From Burkholderiaceae bacterium (GTDB lineage: Bacteria; Pseudomonadota; Gammaproteobacteria; Burkholderiales; Burkholderiaceae_E), in the NCBI GenBank assembly GCA_024637395.1, contig JAGXFG010000011.1:1-49894 (forward strand): a DNA stretch of 49,894 bases, in the 5' to 3' direction. Positions 44,093-49,894 of this stretch are shown here, in pieces. The translations under genes and the position numbers were made by a program. Position 1 is the first letter of the stretch, and each line of letters opens with the position of its first letter. The notes beneath the pieces are model-generated. The model did no database searches, was not told the DNA's origin, and was given only the letters and a program-made list of their open reading frames with translations.

Positions 44093-45847
44093 ATGTCGCA
44101 TCAGGTTCTAGCCCGAAAATGGCGTCCCCGTGAATTTGGCTCGATCGTCGGCCAGGAGCACGTCGTGCGCGCCCTGCGCCACGCCCTCGATACGCAGCGC
44201 CTGCATCATGCCTACCTGCTGACCGGCACCCGCGGCGTTGGCAAGACAACGCTGGCGCGGATCCTGGCGCGTTCGGTCAACTGCGAAACCGGAGTCTCGT
44301 CGACGCCCTGCGGGCACTGCGGTCCCTGTGTCGAGATCGACGCCGGCAGTTTCGTGGACTACATCGAGCTCGACGCGGCCTCCAACCGCGGGGTCGACGA
44401 GATGGCGCAGTTGCTGGGCGACGCGGTGTACGCGCCCACGGCGGGGCGCTACAAGGTCTATGTGATCGACGAAGTCCACATGCTCTCGACGCACGCCTTC
44501 AACGCGATGCTCAAGACGCTCGAGGAGCCGCCGCCGCACGTGCTGTTCGTGCTGGCCACCACCGACGCCCACAAGGTGCCGGCGACGGTGCTCTCGCGTT
44601 GCCTGCAGCTCAATTTGCGCAACCTTCCGGCGCCGCGCATTGCCGCCCATCTCGCCGAGGTGCTGGCCCAGGAAAACGTCGCCAGCGAGCCGGCGGCCCT
44701 GGCGGCACTGGGTCGCGCCGCGGCCGGCAGCATGCGCGACGGCCTGTCGCTGCTCGAGCAGGCGATCGCCAGCGGCGCGGGCTCAGTTGGCGTGGCAGCG
44801 GTCCAGGAAATGCTCGGGGTCGTGGAGCGCGGCGATCTGTTGCGTATCGTGGCCGCGCTGATCGCCGGCGAGGCCGGCGAACTGGTCGCGATCGCCGACG
44901 AGATGGTGCTCGCCAATTCCCCCTTCGAGCGCACCCTGCTCGACTTCGCCGCGCTGATGCAGCGCCTGGCGCTGGCGCAGGCCGGGGTCACCAGCGACGA
45001 CGACGCCGACTTGGCCGAATTCGCGCGCCTGATCAGTCCCGCGGATGTCCAGGTCTACTATCAGATCGCGATTCACGGCGCGCGTGACCTCGCGCTGGCG
45101 CCCGATCCCCAGACCGGTTTTACGATGGTGCTGCTGCGCCTGCTGGCGTTTGCTCCTGGCAGGGTGCCGGCGGCGAGCGCACCACGGGCCGCACCGGCTG
45201 CGCCGCGCACAACTCCGGCCAGGGCGGAAGCTTCAACCCGGCGCGCGGCAGCGACGGTGGCTGCGCCGGCACCGCCGCCGCGCGCGACCACGGCACCGCT
45301 CTCGGCAGCGAACCAGGCAGCTAACCAGGCAGCTAACCCGAAGGTCGGCACGACCCCGCGGGATCCTGCGGCCCCGGCCGAGGTAGGCGCGGCAGGTGCC
45401 GCCATCGGGGCCGATCGGCAGGCCGCCCAAGTCAGCTTCGACGGCAACTGGCCGGGGCTGGCAGTGGCCTTGCCGGTGCGCGGGATGGTCGATCAGTTCA
45501 TGCGCCAAAGCGAACTGCTCGACTACGACGGCGACCATTTCCGGCTCCGGGTGCCGGTGCGCATGATGGCCGAGCGCGCGATGCTCGCCAAGGTGCGCGA
45601 GGCGCTGTCGGCGCACTTCGGGCGGACCATCCGCATCAGCGTCGAGGTCGGCGCGGTGGGCGAGGAGACCGCCGAGGCGGTGGCCAGACGCGCGAACGCC
45701 GAGCGGCTGGAGCGGGCCAGCGCCACCCTCGAGGCCGACCCGGCGGTGCGCTCGCTGCTCGACGAATTCGATGGCGTGATCGTGCCGGGATCGGTGCGCG
45801 CGCTTGAACCCAAAGGCAATGACGGAGGAGAACAGCAAGATGCTTAA
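44093..45847 (+). CDS. dnaX: DNA polymerase III subunit tau/gamma
   Basis: DnaX is the ATPase of the clamp loader and the tether of the replisome. The 584-residue protein has Walker A GTRGVGKT (residues 45-52), zinc cysteines at 64, 73, 76 and 79, Walker B VIDEVHML, and the SRC sensor. An Ala/Pro/Thr-rich linker spans about residues 365-430, and the tau-type C-terminal domain follows. The ATG at 44093 is chosen because the family begins there; the frame is open through ffs. No A6G-like slippery site was seen, so a gamma product by frameshifting is not predicted. Confidence 0.97.
   Translation: MSHQVLARKWRPREFGSIVGQEHVVRALRHALDTQRLHHAYLLTGTRGVGKTTLARILARSVNCETGVSSTPCGHCGPCVEIDAGSFVDYIELDAASNRGVDEMAQLLGDAVYAPTAGRYKVYVIDEVHMLSTHAFNAMLKTLEEPPPHVLFVLATTDAHKVPATVLSRCLQLNLRNLPAPRIAAHLAEVLAQENVASEPAALAALGRAAAGSMRDGLSLLEQAIASGAGSVGVAAVQEMLGVVERGDLLRIVAALIAGEAGELVAIADEMVLANSPFERTLLDFAALMQRLALAQAGVTSDDDADLAEFARLISPADVQVYYQIAIHGARDLALAPDPQTGFTMVLLRLLAFAPGRVPAASAPRAAPAAPRTTPARAEASTRRAAATVAAPAPPPRATTAPLSAANQAANQAANPKVGTTPRDPAAPAEVGAAGAAIGADRQAAQVSFDGNWPGLAVALPVRGMVDQFMRQSELLDYDGDHFRLRVPVRMMAERAMLAKVREALSAHFGRTIRISVEVGAVGEETAEAVARRANAERLERASATLEADPAVRSLLDEFDGVIVPGSVRALEPKGNDGGEQQDA
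45305..45340 (+). repeat. Three 12-bp tandem repeats in the dnaX linker
   Basis: GCAGCGAACCAG, GCAGCTAACCAG and GCAGCTAACCCG follow one another in frame and encode [12 protein letters not shown] (residues 405-416). The repeat lies in the flexible linker, where length change by slippage would be tolerated. Confidence 0.85.
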
Positions 45848-46166
45848 AGGACAGCTGGCAGGTCTGATGAAGCAGGCCCAGCAGATGCAGGAGAACATGC
45901 GCAAGACCCAGGAACAGCTCGCCGCCGTGGAAGTCGACGGGCAGTCGGGTGCCGGCCTGGTTAAGGTCACGGTCAATTGCCGCAATGAAGTGCGGCGGAT
46001 TTCGATCGATCCCAGCCTGCTCGGTGAGGATCGCGACATGCTCGAAGACCTGGTGGTGGCGGCAGTCAACGACGCGCTGCGCAAGGCCGAGCAGACGGCC
46101 CAGGAGAAGATGTCTGGCGTGACCTCCGGAATGGGCTTGCCGCCGGGGTTCAAGCTGCCGTTTTGA
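45840..46166 (+). CDS. YbaB/EbfC family nucleoid-associated protein
   Basis: YbaB/EbfC proteins are small dimeric DNA-binding proteins. The 108-residue protein starts [19 protein letters not shown], continues with the basic/coiled helix, and has [18 protein letters not shown], matching the family. ATG at 45840 overlaps the dnaX stop by 8 bp and has GGAGGAG 9 nt upstream; an ATG at 45819 is also in frame. The dnaX-ybaB-recR order is widely conserved. Confidence 0.95.
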   Translation: MLKGQLAGLMKQAQQMQENMRKTQEQLAAVEVDGQSGAGLVKVTVNCRNEVRRISIDPSLLGEDRDMLEDLVVAAVNDALRKAEQTAQEKMSGVTSGMGLPPGFKLPF

Positions 46167-46182
46167 GGGTGGCAATCCGGAT

Positions 46183-46791
46183 ATGACGGGCAAGGGACAG
46201 GCGGCGGCGCTCGAAACGCTGATCCAGGCTTTCCGGCGCTTGCCGGGGGTCGGCAACAAGTCGGCGCAACGTTTCGCCTATTACCTGCTGCAGCATGACC
46301 GCGACGGGGCGATGGCGCTGGGCGCGGCACTCAACCAGGCGGTGGCGACAATCCGCCACTGCGCGCGCTGCAACACCTTCACCGAGGCCGAACTGTGCGA
46401 TACCTGCGCCTCGCCGCGCCGCGACCAGGCCTTGCTGTGTGTGGTCGAGACGGCCGCAGACCAGCTGATGGTCGAGCAGACCATGAGCTATGACGGGCTC
46501 TACTTCGTGCTGATGGGGCGGATCTCGCCGCTCGACGGCATCGGCCCCCGCGAGATTCATCTCGAGCGCCTGCTGGAGCGGGCCACCGACGGCCTGGTGA
46601 AGGAGGTCATCCTGGCGACCAGCTTCACGCAGGAAGGCGAGGCTACCGCGCACTACGCGGGCGAATTGCTCAAGACCCGCGGCCTGGCGGTTACCCGGCT
46701 GGCGCGCGGGGTGCCGGTGGGCAGTGAACTCGAGTACGTCGATGCCAGCACGATTGCGCACGCGCTGCGCGACCGCCGCGAGGTCGATTGA
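46183..46791 (+). CDS. recR: Recombination mediator RecR
   Basis: RecR acts with RecO and RecF to load RecA at single-stranded gaps. The 202-residue protein has the helix-hairpin-helix [16 protein letters not shown], a zinc finger with cysteines at 60, 63, 72 and 75, and a Toprim domain ([15 protein letters not shown]). It lies 16 bp after ybaB. Confidence 0.98.
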   Translation: MTGKGQAAALETLIQAFRRLPGVGNKSAQRFAYYLLQHDRDGAMALGAALNQAVATIRHCARCNTFTEAELCDTCASPRRDQALLCVVETAADQLMVEQTMSYDGLYFVLMGRISPLDGIGPREIHLERLLERATDGLVKEVILATSFTQEGEATAHYAGELLKTRGLAVTRLARGVPVGSELEYVDASTIAHALRDRREVD

Positions 46792-46827
46792 CGGCGGTGG
46801 CTGCGCGCAACTTAGGAGCAGAAAAAA

Positions 46828-48108
46828 ATGACGGAACCTGATCCGGCGGAGCTTCGCGACCCCGCTGCCGCGGGCGAAAACAGCGGGTTCGGCCCACTGG
46901 CCGGGCTGCGGGTGCTGGAACTTGGGCAGCTGATTGCCGGGCCGCTGGCGAGCCGGATGTTTGCCGACTTCGGCGCCGACGTGATCAAGGTCGAGCCGCC
47001 CGAGAACCGCTCCGGAAAGGGCCAGGCCGGCGGCGACCCCCTGCGCAAGTGGCGCAAGCTTCATCCCGACGATCCGTCGGGAACATCGCTGTGGTGGTCG
47101 GTGCAAGCCCGCAACAAGCGCTCGGTGACCGCCGATTTGCGCAGCCCCGAGGGCCAGGAGATCGCGCGCCGACTGGCCGAGCGCGCCGATATCGTGATCG
47201 AGAACTTCCGCCCCGGTGCGCTCGAAAAATGGGGCCTGGGCGAGGAGGTGTTGCGGGCATTGAATCCCGGCCTGATCCTGGTGCGGGTTTCGGGCTACGG
47301 CCAGGACGGTCCCTATCGTGACCGGCCGGGATTCGGCGCGATTGCCGAATCGATGGGTGGCATCCGCTACGTGACCGGTTTTCCGGACCGCCCGCCGGTG
47401 CGGCCCAACCTTTCAATCGGCGATTCGCTGGCGGCGCTGCACGCCGTGATCGGCGCGCTGATGGCCTTGCATCACCGCGGCCGGACCGGCGCGGGCCAGG
47501 TCGTCGACGTCGCACTCTACGAGTCGGTCTTCAACATGATGGAGAGCGCGCTCCCCGAGTTCGACCGCTACGGGGTGGTGCGCGAGCGCACCGGCACCAA
47601 CCTGACCGGGATCGTGCCCTCCAATACCTATCCGACCGCCGATGGCCGGCACATAGTGATCGGTGGCAATGGCGATTCGATCTTCCGCCGACTGATGCAT
47701 GCGATCGGGCGCTCCGACCTGGCCGACGATCCCGGACTGTCGTCGAATGCCGGGCGCGCCGAGCGCGGCCCCGAGGTCGACGCGGCCATCGCCGCCTGGA
47801 CCAGCACCCAGGGGCTCGAGGCGGCGCTGGCGGTGATGGCACAGGCCGACGTCCCGAGCGGCAAGATCTACAGCGCGGCCGACTGGACCGATGACCCGCA
47901 GTTCCAGGCCCGCGGCATGATCGACCACGGCCGGCTCTCCGACGGCACCGATCTGGCGATCCCGGCGGTGGTTCCCAAGCTCTCGCAGACCCCCGGCGGC
48001 ACGCGCTGGCTGGGGCCGGCGCTGGGCGAGCATACCGACCAGGTGCTGAGCGAACTGGGCTACGGAGCAGACGAGATCGCAGCTTTGCGCGGCCGCGGGG
48101 TGGTCTAG
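46828..48108 (+). CDS. CaiB/BaiF (class III) CoA-transferase
   Basis: Class III CoA-transferases move CoA between carboxylic acids through an aspartyl-CoA anhydride. The 426-residue protein has the N-terminal RVLELGQLIAGPLASRMFAD, IKVEPPENR, and the catalytic aspartate Asp199 in NLSIGDSLAALHA. The C-terminal part wraps back in the usual interlocked-ring fold. Donor and acceptor acids cannot be read from sequence; succinyl-CoA-dependent activation of a dicarboxylic or hydroxy acid is common in relatives. It lies 36 bp after recR, in the same direction. Confidence 0.92.
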   Translation: MTEPDPAELRDPAAAGENSGFGPLAGLRVLELGQLIAGPLASRMFADFGADVIKVEPPENRSGKGQAGGDPLRKWRKLHPDDPSGTSLWWSVQARNKRSVTADLRSPEGQEIARRLAERADIVIENFRPGALEKWGLGEEVLRALNPGLILVRVSGYGQDGPYRDRPGFGAIAESMGGIRYVTGFPDRPPVRPNLSIGDSLAALHAVIGALMALHHRGRTGAGQVVDVALYESVFNMMESALPEFDRYGVVRERTGTNLTGIVPSNTYPTADGRHIVIGGNGDSIFRRLMHAIGRSDLADDPGLSSNAGRAERGPEVDAAIAAWTSTQGLEAALAVMAQADVPSGKIYSAADWTDDPQFQARGMIDHGRLSDGTDLAIPAVVPKLSQTPGGTRWLGPALGEHTDQVLSELGYGADEIAALRGRGVV

Positions 48109-48136
48109 ATTCCACCGTCGCGACCAGCACCGTCAG

Positions 48137-48151
48137 GGCCCCTTTGGGGCC
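48137..48151 (+). terminator. Small GC hairpin after the CoA-transferase gene
   Basis: GGCCCC and GGGGCC form a 6-bp stem with a TTT loop. It is followed by GTGTTAAAAT, which is the likely carA promoter -10 rather than a U-run, so it may serve as a weak terminator or a promoter-proximal structure. Confidence 0.4.
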
Positions 48152-48152
48152 G

Positions 48153-48161
48153 TGTTAAAAT
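48153..48161 (+). promoter_or_regulatory. Candidate extended -10 promoter of carAB
   Basis: TGT-TAAAAT is an extended -10 element. Transcription would begin near 48168, leaving a leader of about 105 nt before the preferred carA start. No ArgR box or pyrimidine-sensitive element was recognised. Confidence 0.5.
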
Positions 48162-48273
48162 CAACTGTTCGTACGCTCGTCCCACGTAGCCTGAAGAATC
48201 CCTCCCCTTGAACAGTTCCGCCTCTGTGCGGGACGGGGTCGGCGCGCGGATCGAGCCCAATCAGGAGCCTGTC

Positions 48274-49434
48274 TTGCTGCCTCAACTGCCCCCCGCGCTG
48301 CTCGCCCTCGCGGATGGGACGATCCTGCGCGGTACTTCGATCGGTGCGCCGGTCCAGACCGTCGGGGAGGTCGTCTTCAATACCGCGATGACCGGATACC
48401 AGGAAATCCTGACCGATCCGAGTTATTCCCGCCAGATCGTCACGCTGACCTATCCGCACATCGGCAACACCGGCGTCAACCAGGAAGATGTCGAGTCGAA
48501 CTGCATCCACGCCGCCGGCCTGATCATCAAGGAACCGCCCGTGCTGATGTCGAACTGGCGCTCGGAGCGGACGCTGCAGCAATACCTCGACGGCGAAGGC
48601 GTGCCCGGGCTGGCCGGGATCGACACCCGCCGGCTGACCCGGATCCTGCGCGAGAAGGGCGCCCAGAGCGGTTGCCTGGTGGCTGCCGCGCGCTACGGCG
48701 ACGTGATCGACGAGCAGGCGGCTGTGGCAGCAGCGCGGGCCTTCCCCGGCCTGGCCGGAATGGACCTGGCGCGGGTCGTGTCGAGCCCCAGCACCTATCG
48801 CTGGAACGAAGGGACCTGGCAGCTGGGCAGGGGTTTTTCGGAGCCCTCGACCGGCGAGTTCAAGGTCGTCGCCTATGACTTCGGCGTCAAGCGCAACATC
48901 CTGCGCCTGCTCGCGGATCGGGGCTGCGAATTGATCGTGGTTCCGGCGCAAACCAGCGCCGAGGAAGTGCTCGCCTATGAACCCGACGGAGTATTCCTCT
49001 CCAATGGTCCCGGAGACCCCGAGCCCTGCGACTACGCGGTCGCGGCGGCGTGCGACCTGATCGAGCGGGGACTGCCGACGTTCGGCATCTGTCTGGGTCA
49101 CCAGATCATGGCGCTGGCGAGCGGTGCGCGCACCCTCAAGATGAAATTCGGCCACCACGGCGCCAACCACCCGGTGCGCGATCGCGACAGTGGCCAGGTG
49201 ATGATCACCAGCCAGAACCACGGTTTCGCGGTCGATCCCGCCTCGCTGCCGGCCAGCCTGCGCGTGACCCACGAATCGCTGTTCGACGGCTCGATCCAGG
49301 GGCTGGCGCGCACCGACCGGCCGGCGATCAGTTTCCAGGGACATCCCGAAGCCAGCCCTGGTCCACACGACATCGACTATCTGTTCGACCGCTTCGTCAC
49401 CCTGATGAGCGCAGCCCGCTCGGGCGGAGCCTGA
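48274..49434 (+). CDS. carA: Carbamoyl-phosphate synthase small subunit (glutaminase)
   Basis: CarA splits glutamine and feeds ammonia to CarB for carbamoyl phosphate, used in pyrimidine and arginine synthesis. The protein has the CarA-specific N-terminal domain ([16 protein letters not shown]) and a class I glutamine amidotransferase domain with Cys273 in GICLGHQ and His357/Glu359 in [12 protein letters not shown] prefer TTG at 48274 (386 residues), since AGGAG lies 6 nt upstream; an earlier TTG at 48208 would add 22 residues. The carB gene follows 6 bp later. Confidence 0.97.
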   Translation: MLPQLPPALLALADGTILRGTSIGAPVQTVGEVVFNTAMTGYQEILTDPSYSRQIVTLTYPHIGNTGVNQEDVESNCIHAAGLIIKEPPVLMSNWRSERTLQQYLDGEGVPGLAGIDTRRLTRILREKGAQSGCLVAAARYGDVIDEQAAVAAARAFPGLAGMDLARVVSSPSTYRWNEGTWQLGRGFSEPSTGEFKVVAYDFGVKRNILRLLADRGCELIVVPAQTSAEEVLAYEPDGVFLSNGPGDPEPCDYAVAAACDLIERGLPTFGICLGHQIMALASGARTLKMKFGHHGANHPVRDRDSGQVMITSQNHGFAVDPASLPASLRVTHESLFDGSIQGLARTDRPAISFQGHPEASPGPHDIDYLFDRFVTLMSAARSGGA

Positions 49435-49440
49435 CCTGAC

Positions 49441-49894
49441 ATGCCAAAAAGAACCGACATCCACAGCGTCCTGATCATCGGGGCCGGGCCGATCGTGATC
49501 GGCCAGGCCTGCGAGTTCGACTACTCCGGGGCGCAGGCCTGCAAGGCGCTGCGCCAGGAAGGCTTCAAGGTCATCCTGGTCAACAGCAATCCGGCCACGA
49601 TCATGACCGACCCGGAGACGGCCGATGTCACCTACATCGAGCCGATCACCTGGCAGGTGCTCGAAGCGATCATCGCCAAGGAAAAACCAGACGCGATCCT
49701 GCCGACGATGGGCGGCCAGACGGCGCTCAACTGCGCGCTCGACCTGTTCCACAATGGCGTGCTCGAGAAGTACGGTGTCGAGCTGATCGGCGCTTCGCCC
49801 GAGGCGATCGACAAGGCCGAGGACCGCAGCAAGTTCAAGAACGCGATGACCAGCATCGGCCTGGACTCGGCGCGTTCGGGAATCGCCCATTCGC
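49441..49894 (+). CDS. carB: Carbamoyl-phosphate synthase large subunit (partial, N-terminal 151 codons)
   Basis: CarB makes carbamoyl phosphate from bicarbonate, ATP and ammonia delivered by CarA. The visible part starts [20 protein letters not shown] and contains [12 protein letters not shown] and the ATP-site region [13 protein letters not shown], the standard first pre-ATP-grasp domain. The gene runs off the right edge before the first ATP-grasp domain is complete. Confidence 0.98.
   Translation, partial: MPKRTDIHSVLIIGAGPIVIGQACEFDYSGAQACKALRQEGFKVILVNSNPATIMTDPETADVTYIEPITWQVLEAIIAKEKPDAILPTMGGQTALNCALDLFHNGVLEKYGVELIGASPEAIDKAEDRSKFKNAMTSIGLDSARSGIAHS

Noticed and set aside
44093-45847. 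Programmed frameshift in dnaX
   Set aside because: No A-AAA-AAG-like heptamer followed by a stem was found, and the single frame encodes a complete tau-type protein.
48133-49890. Long minus-strand open frame opposite carA and carB
   Set aside because: carA and carB on the plus strand have all catalytic motifs; the opposite frame does not resemble any family.

Overview
The window is a GC-rich, gene-dense chromosomal segment from a proteobacterium, most likely a betaproteobacterium. The strongest placement argument is gene order. The run rpsP-rimM-trmD-rplS / CoA pyrophosphatase / CobD-CbiB-like / rsgA / pterin dehydratase / M48 protease / orn, the runs rpmE2...rho-trxA and ffs-dnaX-ybaB-recR, the recG-oxyR pair, and the tandem double-length UvrA are all arrangements I associate with Betaproteobacteria. 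No genus can be assigned from the sequence alone. No prophage, insertion sequence, CRISPR array, tRNA or rRNA gene was seen; this is mostly conserved core genome. No gap between genes exceeds 300 bp.

Layout, left to right. 1-4687 (minus): a cytochrome c maturation (System I) operon transcribed ccmI-A-B-C-D-E-F and running off the left edge. ccmI comes first and ccmD is a 53-residue gene. 4767-8050 (minus): an ArgE-type M20 deacetylase and an EF-G-like translational GTPase. 8105-13804 (minus): tandem UvrA with four ATPase modules. 13926-19278 (plus): ridA-recG, then oxyR, a SigZ-like ECF sigma factor, an ArsP-family permease and a 77-residue CXXC redox protein. This oxyR-to-redox-protein block is the most suggestive accessory module. 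19371-20276: cysM. 20273-25363 (minus): a moxR-DUF58-transglutaminase-mltB operon. 25513-30546: a crotonase-fold protein, a MarR regulator with a clear operator/promoter, etfB-etfA and a large acyl-CoA dehydrogenase, which together form a fatty or other acyl-CoA oxidation block. 30656-34668: the ribosomal protein S16/L19 operon plus a Nudix hydrolase and a CobD/CbiB-like membrane protein. 34678-37179 (minus): M48 protease, pterin dehydratase, rsgA. 37216-37842: orn, whose end overlaps a convergent membrane glycosyltransferase-like gene. 39645-39902 (minus): zinc-independent L31. 40082-41880: FecCD permease plus ATPase. 41893-43762 (minus): trxA and rho. 43943-46791: SRP RNA, dnaX, ybaB, recR. 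46828-48108: a class III CoA-transferase. 48274-49894: carA and the start of carB.

The most informative regulatory DNA is at 26801-26842. A perfect 18-bp palindrome there contains the -35 hexamer of the marR promoter and lies between marR and the ETF genes, which suggests an autoregulated MarR protein that may also control electron-transfer flavoprotein expression. Several promoters in the window (ccmI, EF-G-like, oxyR, trxA, ffs, carA) look like extended -10 promoters of the form TGN-NANAAT or TGC-TATCAT with weak -35 hexamers.

I found no convincing wholly new multi-gene system. The best candidates for follow-up are the oxyR / SigZ-like sigma / ArsP permease / CXXC protein cluster, the tandem UvrA, and the MarR-ETF control region.
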